Shown here in pieces: positions 41,457-50,123 of a DNA stretch of 64,000 nucleotides. Numbering within the stretch: the stretch's first letter is position 1; the number at the start of each line of letters is the position of its first letter. Below the pieces are notes generated by a model. The model had not been told where the DNA came from and did no database searches. It saw nothing but the letters and a program-made list of their open reading frames with translations. The DNA is from Microterricola pindariensis (GTDB taxonomy: Bacteria; Actinomycetota; Actinomycetes; Actinomycetales; Microbacteriaceae), in the NCBI RefSeq assembly GCF_002936985.1, contig NZ_MPZN01000003.1:1-64000 (forward strand). The letters are read 5' to 3'. Position numbers and translations under genes: made by a program.

Positions 41457-43330
41457 TCCGAGTTCCTTCCCACGAGGGCGCGTGTTCGCTGCAGCGGGGC
41501 GTGCAGCCAGGTCGGCACCTTCTCGACGCGCGCCCACAAACCCTGCGGGCGGAAGATCACGAGCGCGAGCAGCAGCGCCCCGTAGAAGAAGTAGCGCCAC
41601 TCGTACAGCGGGCGGAAGATCTCCGGCACCGCCACGAGCACGAGCGCGCCGACCATGACGCCCATCGGGGCGCGCATCCCGCCGAGCACGACGATCGTCA
41701 CGGCGAGCACCGAGAGGTTGATGCCGAACTGGGCCGGCTCGATGTAGGTCAGCTGGCTCGCGTAGAGCGCACCGGCGAAGCCCGCGATGGCCGAGCCGAT
41801 GCCGAAGGCGAGCGACTTGTAGGCGGCCGGGTGGATGCCGGAGGAGGCCGCGGCCACCTCGTCCTCGCGCACGGCCGCCCAGGTGCGCCCGAGGTGGCTC
41901 TTGCCGAGCCGGCCGACGAGAAGCATGAAGACGACGAGGATCGCGAAGGTGAACAGGTACATCGCCGGGGCGCTCGCGATCTCGAAGCCGAAGATCTCCG
42001 GGCGCGGGATCGCGAAGATGCCGCGGGCACCGTTGGTGAGCCAGGGCAGGTTGAGGGCGAGCGCCGCGATGAACGCGCCGGTCCCGAGCGTCGCCATCGA
42101 GACGTAGTGGCCGCGCAGCCGCCAGGTGGGGGCGACGAGGATGACGGAGATGACCGCGGCGACGAGTCCGGCGGCGAGGAAGCTGGGCACGAACGGCCAC
42201 TCCGCCTTCGTCATCAGCAGGGCGGATGTGTACGCGCCGATCGCGAGGGCGCCGGCCTGGCCGAGCACAATCTGACCGGCGAAGCCGCTGACGATGGTGA
42301 GGGAGAGGGCGAAGAGCGCGTAGATCCAGACGAGGCTCCCCGCGCGCAGGATGTAGTCGCTGGCGGGGAAGACGAGCAGGATGCCCGCACAGGCGAGCAC
42401 GGCGTATTGCCACGGCTTGAGGGTGAGCGGCCGGCCCGCACCGAAAAAGGTGCCGGTCATCGGCTCGGAACCGACGGCGGGGACGCGCCCCAGGATGCCG
42501 CCGGGCCGGATCCAGAGCACGCCGATGAGCACGCCGAAGGTGATGAGCTGACGGGCGGAGTCGCCCCAGATGGAGACGCCGAAGGCCTCGGCGATGCCCA
42601 GGATGAGGCCGCCGACGACGGCGCCGGCGAGGCTGCCGAGGCCGCCAAGGGTCGCCGCGGCGAAACCCTGCACGCCGGCCATGAAGCCGATGGTGGGGGA
42701 GACGTTGGAGTAGTACATGCCCACGAGCACGCCGGCGATGCCGCCGAGCGCCGAGGCGATGACGAAGGATGCCGCCTGGATCCGCGCGACGGGGATTCCC
42801 ATCTGCTGGGCGGCTTCGCTGTCTTGCGCGGTGGCCCGGATCGCCCGGCCGTACTTGGTGCGGGTGATGAACAGGGCGAGCGCCACGAAGCAGGCCAGGC
42901 TCACGCCGAGGATGACGAGGCCGAGTGTGCCGAAGCGGAAGCCGAACAGCTCCAGGTTGCCCTGTTCGAGCAGCGCCGGAAAGCGCCGGGTCTCTGCGCC
43001 GAAGATGCGCTGCGACGTGTTGTCGAGGATGATCCCGACGGCGAAGGTGGTGAGGAGCGCCGCGATGGGCGGGGCGGAGCCCAGCGGCTTGATCGCGATG
43101 AAGTGGATGATCCAGCCGAGGAGGGCGGTGGCGGCGATCACGACGATGATCACCGCCCAGAGCGGGAATCCGAGCACCGAGGCGACGAACCAGCCCAGCA
43201 TCGCCCCGATGGCAAAGGTCGCGCCGTGCGCGAAGTTGACGATGTTCGAGACACCGTAGATGAGCGAGACCCCCAGCGCGATGAGTGCGTAGGTGCTGCC
43301 GCTGATGATGCCCGCGAGCAGTATGTCCAT
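41453..43330 (-). CDS. fused LivH-LivM branched-chain-type ABC permease
   Basis: Single membrane protein of 625 residues joining two permease domains usually encoded separately. Residues 1-290 are LivH-like (GSTYALIALGVSLIYGVSNIVNFAHG; FAAATLGGLGSLAGAVVGGL), a linker of about 25 residues follows, and residues 315-610 are LivM-like (SLTIVSGFAGQIVLGQAGA; TWRLRGHYVSMATLGTGAFI). Fused permeases occur in several actinobacteria. ATG at 43330 follows AGAGGA. Substrates of this importer class include branched-chain amino acids, urea, amides and aromatic acids; here the oxidase genes suggest an amine or N-methyl compound. Confidence 0.9.
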   Translation of the reverse strand: MDILLAGIISGSTYALIALGVSLIYGVSNIVNFAHGATFAIGAMLGWFVASVLGFPLWAVIIVVIAATALLGWIIHFIAIKPLGSAPPIAALLTTFAVGIILDNTSQRIFGAETRRFPALLEQGNLELFGFRFGTLGLVILGVSLACFVALALFITRTKYGRAIRATAQDSEAAQQMGIPVARIQAASFVIASALGGIAGVLVGMYYSNVSPTIGFMAGVQGFAAATLGGLGSLAGAVVGGLILGIAEAFGVSIWGDSARQLITFGVLIGVLWIRPGGILGRVPAVGSEPMTGTFFGAGRPLTLKPWQYAVLACAGILLVFPASDYILRAGSLVWIYALFALSLTIVSGFAGQIVLGQAGALAIGAYTSALLMTKAEWPFVPSFLAAGLVAAVISVILVAPTWRLRGHYVSMATLGTGAFIAALALNLPWLTNGARGIFAIPRPEIFGFEIASAPAMYLFTFAILVVFMLLVGRLGKSHLGRTWAAVREDEVAAASSGIHPAAYKSLAFGIGSAIAGFAGALYASQLTYIEPAQFGINLSVLAVTIVVLGGMRAPMGVMVGALVLVAVPEIFRPLYEWRYFFYGALLLALVIFRPQGLWARVEKVPTWLHAPLQRTRALVGRNSE

Positions 43331-43350
43331 TCTGTGGCGTCCTCTGTTGG

Positions 43351-43380
43351 CTGGTGCTGGTGCTGGTACTGGTGCTGGTG
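43351..43380. repeat. CTGGTG hexanucleotide tract, five copies
   Basis: CTGGTG x2, CTGGTA, CTGGTG x2 on the plus strand (CACCAG on the transcribed minus strand), in the leader between the hairpin at 43403 and the permease ribosome-binding site. Confidence 0.9.
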
Positions 43381-43402
43381 CGGTGAAGCGATGACAGGCT
43401 CT

Positions 43403-43431
43403 GGCGCCGCCCCGGGCCCCGGGGCGGCGCC
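43403..43431 (-). terminator. strong stem-loop between binding-protein and permease genes
   Basis: 13-bp perfect stem GGCGCCGCCCCGG / CCGGGGCGGCGCC with a 3-base loop, 11 bases after the binding-protein stop. There is no T tract. It probably lets most transcripts stop or be trimmed here, giving more binding protein than membrane components, as in many ABC operons. Confidence 0.75.
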
Positions 43432-43441
43432 TGAGGGGGTT

Positions 43442-44602
43442 CTACTCGGCGAGGACGAACTCGCCATCCTTGACGACGAGCGCGAACTGCTCGGCATCCG
43501 TCACCCGGCGGTTCTCGGAGAACGTGATCGGGCCGTAGAGGATCGTCGGGATGTCGGTTCCGGTGGCCAACGCGGTGCGGATGCCGTCGCGGCTCGGGTC
43601 CTGGGCCGCAGCCCACGCAACGATCTTGAGCGCGTCGTAGGCGCGGATCGCGTAGTCGCTCGGGGTCGCCACGTCGTACTCGGCTGAGAAGTCCGAGACG
43701 AACTGCTGCACGCTCGGGTCCGGGTTGCTCGGCGTGAAGTAGCTGAGCGTCTCGAAGCCCTCCGCGGCGGGGCCGGCGAGCTCGATGAACTGCTGGTTGT
43801 AGTTCGAGCTGATGCCCACGATGGGCACATCGATGCCGAGCTCACGCGCCTGGGAAGTGATCAGCGCGCCGTCGGCCGCGTAGGAGATCAGCACGATCAC
43901 CTCGGGGTTGGCGGCCGCTGCGGTGAGCAGAAGGGGCCGGAAGTCGGTCGACTTGGGGTCGTACGCCGTCTCGTAGACGGTGCCCTGGCCGATCTCCTCC
44001 GAGCGGTCGGCGAAGAAGCCGTGCGTGTCGGCGCCCCAGTCCGTGTCGTGGAAGAAGACGGCCTGCTTGCTGCCCTTGGTGGCGGCGAAATCTGCCAGGC
44101 GGGGCGCCTCGAACTGCTGGGACACCCAGGTGGCGAAGACGAAGTCACCCGGGTCGGTCACGGTCGACGCAGACGCCGAGAAGGCGAACTGCACGAGGCC
44201 GCCGGCCTGGTAGATCGGGCTCGCCGCGGCCGAGGCCGGCGTGCCGAAGTCGCCGAGCGATGCGAGGATCGTCGGGTCATCGACGAACTTCTGGGCCACG
44301 GCCGGTGCCTGCGCCGGGTCGGCCTGGGTGTCTTCGTACTGCAGCTCGACCGCGCGGCCGTTGATGCCGCCCTCGTCGTTGAGCTGCTTGAGCGCGAGCT
44401 CGAAGCCCTGCGTGAAGTACTCGCCGTACTGGGCATTGTTGCCCGTCTGAGGCAGTGCGACGCCGAAACGGATCGGCTCGGTGCTCGCGGACTCGGCTCC
44501 GGCACCGGTGCCGGGGCCGGAGGTGGGCGTGCTGCAGGCGGCGAGGCCCGCGACGAGCGCGGTCGCGCCCAAGACGGCGAGGCTCTTGCGAAGAATTGTC
44601 AT
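43442..44602 (-). CDS. ABC transporter substrate-binding lipoprotein, LivJ type
   Basis: Extracytoplasmic receptor of 386 residues (Peripla_BP_6 family). Residues 1-23 are a lipoprotein signal with lipobox LAAC; then a Gly/Ala-rich linker and the ligand domain (IRFGVALPQTGNNAQYGEYFTQGFELALKQLNDEGGINGR, broken at family motifs). ATG at 44602 has AGGAG eight bases upstream; the longer frame is rejected. First gene of the minus-strand importer/oxidase operon. The ligand cannot be read directly. Confidence 0.9.
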   Translation of the reverse strand: MTILRKSLAVLGATALVAGLAACSTPTSGPGTGAGAESASTEPIRFGVALPQTGNNAQYGEYFTQGFELALKQLNDEGGINGRAVELQYEDTQADPAQAPAVAQKFVDDPTILASLGDFGTPASAAASPIYQAGGLVQFAFSASASTVTDPGDFVFATWVSQQFEAPRLADFAATKGSKQAVFFHDTDWGADTHGFFADRSEEIGQGTVYETAYDPKSTDFRPLLLTAAAANPEVIVLISYAADGALITSQARELGIDVPIVGISSNYNQQFIELAGPAAEGFETLSYFTPSNPDPSVQQFVSDFSAEYDVATPSDYAIRAYDALKIVAWAAAQDPSRDGIRTALATGTDIPTILYGPITFSENRRVTDAEQFALVVKDGEFVLAE

Positions 44603-44671
44603 GACTGTGGCTCCTAGATCGGCGAAGAACGTGCGGACGGTCGATGATGCGCATGGGGGGAGAGTGACAAT

Positions 44672-44688
44672 GGATCGACGAACGATCC
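44672..44688. promoter_or_regulatory. palindrome upstream of the importer operon
   Basis: GGATCG-ACGAA-CGATCC, a perfect 6-bp dyad 70 bases upstream of the binding-protein start. A possible operator in the leader of the operon; no dedicated regulator gene is adjacent. Confidence 0.35.
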
Positions 44689-44783
44689 CCGTCCTGTCTC
44701 GGAGACTAGGAGTTATGGAGCGCCGCCTCCGAATTTGACTACCCAGTGTTACGCCGGCCGGCCGGCCGGCATCCGTGCCCCGT

Positions 44784-47630
44784 CTAGCGGGTCGGCGACA
44801 GCGGCGACGCCGCGCGCCGCCGGGCGAGCGCACGCAGGATGAGCTTGCGGATCTCGTCGTACCAGAGCACCGCCGAGCCGAGCGCGATGCACGCGCCCCA
44901 GTGGGCCAGGTCCAGCGGCGCCGTGCCGAACGCCACCTGCAGGAACGGCACCTGCACGACGGCGATCTGCAGCAGGATGCCCAGCAGGATCGAGCCCCAG
45001 AGCCACGTGTTGGAGAACATCTTCCGGAACGCGCTGCTCGTCTCCGAGCGGGCGTTCAGGGCGTTGAACAGCTGGGCGAAGACGAGCGTGGTGAACCCGA
45101 CCGTGCGGGCCACCTCCAGGGTGTCGTGGCCCTCGACGAGGCCGCCGGGCAGGAACATGTCAATCGAGAACAGGGCGGCCAGCGCCATCACAAGTCCGAT
45201 GGAGAGGATGCCGCCCCACATGCGCGCGTCGATGGCCCGGTCGGTCAGGCCGCGGGGCCGGCGGGCCATGACGTCGTCCACCTCGGGGTCGATGCCCATC
45301 GCCAGCGCGGGGGTGGAGTCGGTGATCAGGTTGATCCACAGAATCTGGGTCGCCAGCAGCGGCAGCACGAGCCCCTCGCCGCTCGCATCGGAGAGGCCGA
45401 TCAGCCCGGCGAAGAGCACGCCGAGGAAGACGGTGAGCACCTCGCCGACATTGGAGGAGAGCAGGTAGCGCAAGAACTTCTTGATGTTGTCGAAGATCAC
45501 CCGGCCCTGCCGGACGGCCGCGACGATCGTGGCGAAGTTGTCGTCGGCGAGGATCATGCGCGCCGCCTCCTTCGTCACCTCCGTGCCGGTGATGCCCATC
45601 GCGACGCCGATGTCGGCGGACTTGAGCGCCGGGGCGTCGTTCACGCCGTCGCCGGTCATCGACACGATCTGCCCGTCTGCCTGCAGCGCGTCGACGAGGC
45701 GCAGCTTGTGCTCGGGGGAGACCCGGGCGTACACCGACACGTCGCGGGTGGTGGCGCGCAACTGCGCGGCATCCAGCGTGTCCAGCTCTGCACCGGTGAC
45801 GGCGCGCGCGCTCGGCCCGACGATGCCGAGGTCGGCGGCGATCCGCACGGCGGTGACGGGGTGGTCGCCGGTGATCATGATGACGCGGATGCCGGCCCGG
45901 TGCGCCTCGGCGATGGCCGCCGCGGCCTCGCCGCGCGGCGGGTCGATGATGCCGACGACGCCGGCGTAGACGAGTTCCCGCTCCAGCGCCGGGTCGAGCT
46001 CGACCGCGGGGTCGACCGAGCGCTCGGCGGCATCCACGACCCGGTAGGCGACGCCGAGCGTGCGGAAGGCCTGGGCGGACAGGGCCTCCACCTCGCCCTG
46101 CGCCTTCTGCCGGAGCGCCGCGGTGAGCGGGACGGTGCCCTCGCCGACCTGGAGGCGGGTGCAGCGCTCGAGCAGCACGTCCGGGGCGCCCTTGCTGAAC
46201 AGGACGAGGGTGCCGTCGGCGCTGTCCTGGTCCAGCGTCGACATCATCTTCCGCTCCGAGGTGAACGGGATCTCGCCCCGGCGTTGGAAGCGGCCGATCT
46301 GACCGAGGATGCCCTCGAGCTTGCGGGCGGCCACGAGGAAGGCGGCCTCGGTGGGGTCGCCCTGGATCTGCCACTCGCCGTCGCGCTCGGTGAGCTGGGC
46401 GTCGTTCGCCAGGGTGCCGGCGCCGAGCACCAGCTGCGCCTCGAAGCGCTGCGCGCCCGCCAGCTCGCCGTCGGGCCCCACCACCTCGCCGATCGGACGG
46501 TAGCCGACGCCGGTGACGTCGGCCTGCCCGGAGGCCGTCACGATCCGTTCGATCGTCATCTCGTTGCGGGTGAGCGTGCCGGTCTTGTCGGTGCAGATCA
46601 CCGACGCCGAGCCGAGCGCCTCCACCGAGCTGAGCTTCTTCACGACCGCGTTGCGCTTGGCCATGCGCTGCACGCCGATCGCCAGGATCACGGAGAGGAT
46701 CGTGGGCAGCCCCTCCGGCACGGCGGCGACGGCGAGGGAGACGCCGAGCAGCAGCACGACGACGAGGTCGGCGGGTGAGGTGACGCCCTGCACCAGGATG
46801 AAGGTGATCATCACGACGAGGGCGACGATCACGACGATGATGCCGAGCGCCTTGCTGATGCGCTTGATCTCGTTCTGCAGCGGCGTCGGCTCCTCGACGG
46901 TCGCGTCGAGCATCTCGGCGATCGCCCCCATCTCGGTCGCCATGCCGGTGGCGGTGACGACGGCACGGCCGACGCCCTGCGCCACCGAGGTGCCCTTGAA
47001 CACCATGTTCGCCCGGTCGCCGAGCGGGGCGGGGTCCGGCAGCGTCGCGGCGTTCTTGGTGACCGACGCGCTCTCGCCGGTCAGGGAGGCCTCCTGGATG
47101 CGCAGCCCCGTGGCGGTGAGCAGCCGGGCATCCGCCCCGACGGCGTCGCCCTCCGCGAGCACGAGGATGTCGCCGCGCACCAGCTCGCTGGAGGGCACGG
47201 TCTTCAGCTCGCCGCCGCGCAGCACGGTGGAGCTTGCGGCGGTCATCGCGCCGAGTGCCGCGACGGCATCCGCGGCCTTCGCCTCCTGCGTGTAGCCGAT
47301 GATCGCGTTCAGGACGATGATGGCGGCGATCACGATCGAGTCGACGGGGGCGCCGTGCGCGCCCTCGACCACCCAGGCCAACAACGAGATCGCGACGGCG
47401 GCGAGCAGCAGGTAGATCAGCGGGTCTTGAAACTGGGCCAGGATCTTCCGCCAGGTCGGAACCGGCGGTGTGCCGCGCAGCTCGTTCGGGCCGTCGGCCG
47501 CGAGCCGCCCGGCGGCCTCCGCGTCGGAGAGGCCGGTTGCCGGGTCGACACCCAGGTGCGCCGCGACGGTCGCGGCGTCCAGGAGGAACGCGCCCTCGGC
47601 GGATGTGGTGCTGGCAACTTCGTCTGGCAT
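44784..47630 (-). CDS. P2-type cation-transporting ATPase (calcium-pump-like)
   Basis: Ion-pumping ATPase of 948 residues with a full P-type layout: actuator TGES (184-187), phosphorylated Asp348 in DKTGTLT, nucleotide-binding KGAP, hinge TGDGVNDAP. Membrane helix 4 contains AAVPEGLPT (Glu306) and helix 6 contains NLITDSTPA, the calcium-site pattern of PMR1/SERCA-like pumps. Ca2+ or Mn2+ export is likely. There is a cation-ATPase N-terminal domain at 20-75 (VAAHLGVDPATGLSDAEAA). ATG at 47630 is preferred, as the longer frame lacks family similarity. A short GC palindrome at 44753-44770 follows the gene. Confidence 0.92.
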   Translation of the reverse strand: MPDEVASTTSAEGAFLLDAATVAAHLGVDPATGLSDAEAAGRLAADGPNELRGTPPVPTWRKILAQFQDPLIYLLLAAVAISLLAWVVEGAHGAPVDSIVIAAIIVLNAIIGYTQEAKAADAVAALGAMTAASSTVLRGGELKTVPSSELVRGDILVLAEGDAVGADARLLTATGLRIQEASLTGESASVTKNAATLPDPAPLGDRANMVFKGTSVAQGVGRAVVTATGMATEMGAIAEMLDATVEEPTPLQNEIKRISKALGIIVVIVALVVMITFILVQGVTSPADLVVVLLLGVSLAVAAVPEGLPTILSVILAIGVQRMAKRNAVVKKLSSVEALGSASVICTDKTGTLTRNEMTIERIVTASGQADVTGVGYRPIGEVVGPDGELAGAQRFEAQLVLGAGTLANDAQLTERDGEWQIQGDPTEAAFLVAARKLEGILGQIGRFQRRGEIPFTSERKMMSTLDQDSADGTLVLFSKGAPDVLLERCTRLQVGEGTVPLTAALRQKAQGEVEALSAQAFRTLGVAYRVVDAAERSVDPAVELDPALERELVYAGVVGIIDPPRGEAAAAIAEAHRAGIRVIMITGDHPVTAVRIAADLGIVGPSARAVTGAELDTLDAAQLRATTRDVSVYARVSPEHKLRLVDALQADGQIVSMTGDGVNDAPALKSADIGVAMGITGTEVTKEAARMILADDNFATIVAAVRQGRVIFDNIKKFLRYLLSSNVGEVLTVFLGVLFAGLIGLSDASGEGLVLPLLATQILWINLITDSTPALAMGIDPEVDDVMARRPRGLTDRAIDARMWGGILSIGLVMALAALFSIDMFLPGGLVEGHDTLEVARTVGFTTLVFAQLFNALNARSETSSAFRKMFSNTWLWGSILLGILLQIAVVQVPFLQVAFGTAPLDLAHWGACIALGSAVLWYDEIRKLILRALARRRAASPLSPTR

Positions 47631-47773
47631 CGTGCGACCACGCTTCCGGAAAGGCAGTTCATCCCATACATCGACGAGGCCGGGTTCCTGAGAGCCTCCG
47701 GGCCACAGATCCACTGTATGCCCGCCCCGGCGCGGCGCACAGGGAAACACGGCGGGTCACGGATGCCGCTCGC

Positions 47774-49357
47774 TCAGGCTTCCGGAGCGGCCGGCGGCGT
47801 CGCAACATGGCGGGGCCCGGCATCGACCGCGCCGAGCCCGTTGCGGGCCGGGCCCTCGATCCGTGTGCCGTCCGGGGCGAAACGCGAACCGTGAAGCGGG
47901 CAATCCCACGTGGACTCCTCCGCATTCCACGCGATGATTCCGCCCAGGTGAGGGCAGACTGCCGACACTCGGTGGGTGACCCCGCCGACCGTGCAGTGCG
48001 CGACAGATTTCACTCCGTCGAGCTCGACCCGCGCGTCGTCCTTCGCCCCGGCGGCCTCATTCTCGCCCCCGAGCAGCCGGGTGGCGCCGCGGGCCATCTC
48101 GGCCACGACGGCCGCGTTGGTGTGGAGCATCTGCGCGACGTTGGGGGCCGGCCAGCCGCGCCGGCGGTACAGGGTGTGCGCCCACGCGAGCCCCTTCCCG
48201 TTGACCAATGCGGTCAAGGCGAGCCCGGCGGCGGCGGCGTTGGCGAGCCCCCATTTGCCGAAGCCGGTCGCCACCAAGATGCGGCGCTCGCCGGGACGCA
48301 GCGGGCCGACGTAGGGCGCGTCGTCCAAGGTCGAGTAGTCCTGCGCCCACCAGCGTCGGAGCAGAGTCGCACCCGGGAATCGCGCCGTGGTCCAGGCATC
48401 CACCTCGTCGGGTCTCTCACTCAGGGTGCGCGCCCGCCCGACGATCGACGCCGCACCGCCCACCAGGAGCAGCCGGTCTTCGCCGGCGGAGTGGGCAGGT
48501 GCGAGAGTGGTGCTCAGCAGGGAACGGCGCGGCTCGTCGAGCGAGAGGTACATGCCCTGCATCGGTTCGCCGGGCACCCGGAACGCCGCCAGGGATGAGC
48601 GTTTGGCCTCCATGCGGGCGAAGTGCCCGCCGCGGGAGAGGAACGGCGTACCGGTGGCGGCGATCACCCGGTCGGCCATGATGTCTCCGTGTGAGGTGCG
48701 AACGCGCAGGCCGCCCGACGCGGCCGAGGCGGCCGTCGCCGTGCATCCGCCGACGACGCGAACGCCGTGCGCACGGACCTCGTCGACCAGCGCGTCGATG
48801 AGCGACATGGTGTTGACGTGAAGCTGGCCGTCGAGGCGGAGGGCGATCTCGACCTGCCAGGGCAGTTCGGTGTCCCGCGTGCGCTCCAGCGAGAGGCCGG
48901 CGGAGCGCCCGAGCGCGAATTCCCGTTCCAGGCGCGCGACACTCTCCGCGGAGCCCGCGTAGCTCACAGCAGGGCGCTCATCGAAGCGCACGCCGTTGAT
49001 GACGAGGAAGTCGTGCAGCCAGCGCTGCCCCGCCTCGTTCGCGGCGACGTATGCGCGCACCACCTCCTCGGGGTGGTGGTCGGCGATCGCGCTCAGCGTC
49101 GCACCCTGCAACAGGCTGACTTTGCCGGTGGAACCGCCTGTCGTCAGCGCCCCCGGCTCGTGCGCATCGACGACGATGACGTCGTGCCCGGTGCGCGCCA
49201 AGAGGCACGCCGTGACGAGGCCGGTGAGCCCGGCGCCGACGATCACGACCCCCGCTCGTTCACCGACGGGCAACTGATCGCTCTGAAAAGGGGGCCGCCC
49301 GTGCCGCCAGAGCGACTCCTCCACCGGGTGCGACGTGCTGTCTCTGGGATCACTCAT
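47774..49357 (-). CDS. FAD-dependent oxidoreductase with C-terminal Rieske domain
   Basis: Protein of 527 residues joining a DAO-type flavin domain (VVIVGAGLTGLVTACLLARTG at about 37-57; VGPLRPGERRILVATGFGKWG near 355) with a Rieske [2Fe-2S] domain at 430-510, whose ligands are CPHLGG and CPLHGSRF. This is the YhfW-like architecture common in soil bacteria. The electron partner and substrate are unknown. No redox partner gene is adjacent. The C-terminal residues VATPPAAPEA are low-complexity. It is followed 143 bases later by the P-type ATPase gene on the same strand. Confidence 0.92.
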   Translation of the reverse strand: MSDPRDSTSHPVEESLWRHGRPPFQSDQLPVGERAGVVIVGAGLTGLVTACLLARTGHDVIVVDAHEPGALTTGGSTGKVSLLQGATLSAIADHHPEEVVRAYVAANEAGQRWLHDFLVINGVRFDERPAVSYAGSAESVARLEREFALGRSAGLSLERTRDTELPWQVEIALRLDGQLHVNTMSLIDALVDEVRAHGVRVVGGCTATAASAASGGLRVRTSHGDIMADRVIAATGTPFLSRGGHFARMEAKRSSLAAFRVPGEPMQGMYLSLDEPRRSLLSTTLAPAHSAGEDRLLLVGGAASIVGRARTLSERPDEVDAWTTARFPGATLLRRWWAQDYSTLDDAPYVGPLRPGERRILVATGFGKWGLANAAAAGLALTALVNGKGLAWAHTLYRRRGWPAPNVAQMLHTNAAVVAEMARGATRLLGGENEAAGAKDDARVELDGVKSVAHCTVGGVTHRVSAVCPHLGGIIAWNAEESTWDCPLHGSRFAPDGTRIEGPARNGLGAVDAGPRHVATPPAAPEA

Positions 49358-49542
49358 GACGGGCTCCTTCGCTCTCGTCTGCCACCGTAACCCGCGGGGT
49401 CCCGGCGCGGAGGGGGCTTGACTCGCGGCGGCGCAGTGGATATCCCGTCGGGCCTAAGCCCAGCTGCCGTAACCGGCCCTATCGCTCCCGCCCGTCCCGA
49501 CCTATCGTTGAGTATCGCTCAGTTGCATTCGAGGAGGTCATC

Positions 49543-50088
49543 ATGGGTGGTTCGTTCCCCGCCGGCGGATTTGGCGCCGGCAATCGAGGCGATGGGATGT
49601 GGCAGATGATGGAGCAGCTACGCGGCGCATTCGAGAAACGCGCCGGCTCCCGCATGGGCAGGGGTGATGTGCGCACCGCGGTGCTGACGCTGCTCGCCGA
49701 GCAGCCGATGCACGGCTACCAGATCATCCGCGAGGTCGAGGAGCGCAGCGGCGGCAGTTGGAAGCCGAGCGCCGGCTCGGTGTACCCGACGCTGCAGCTC
49801 CTCTCCGACGAGGGGCTGATCGCCGCGGAGGAGTCGAACGGGCGCAAGATCTACGCGCTCACCGATGCGGGCCGCGCCGAGGCCGCGGGCGCCCCGGCAT
49901 CCGCCCCCTGGGACGCCTCGGCTGCGGGCGACAACTCCGGGTTCACCGCCCTGCCCAAGGCCGGCATCGAACTCGCTCAGGCGGCCGCGCAGGTGGGGCG
50001 GACGGGCACGCCGGAACAGGTACAGCAGGCCGTCACCGTGCTCGATGAGGCCCGGCGCCGGCTCTACTCGATCCTCGCGCAGGACTGA
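49543..50088 (+). CDS. PadR-family transcriptional regulator
   Basis: Regulator of 181 residues. After a flexible Gly-rich N-terminus (GGSFPAGGFGAGNRG) comes the PadR winged helix (about 43-110, VRTAVLTLLAEQPMHGYQI; SAGSVYPTLQLLSDEGLIAAEES) and a helical C-terminal dimerisation part. It has an ideal GAGGAGGT ribosome-binding site. The short leader repeats TATCG and has a TGAG/CTCA dyad around 49509-49521, a possible own operator. It is followed by an ABC1 kinase gene 35 bases downstream, presumably co-transcribed. Confidence 0.9.
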   Translation: MGGSFPAGGFGAGNRGDGMWQMMEQLRGAFEKRAGSRMGRGDVRTAVLTLLAEQPMHGYQIIREVEERSGGSWKPSAGSVYPTLQLLSDEGLIAAEESNGRKIYALTDAGRAEAAGAPASAPWDASAAGDNSGFTALPKAGIELAQAAAQVGRTGTPEQVQQAVTVLDEARRRLYSILAQD

Positions 50089-50123
50089 CGAGGGTGGCAG
50101 CAGCCAGTCCAGGGGGAGAGGCG

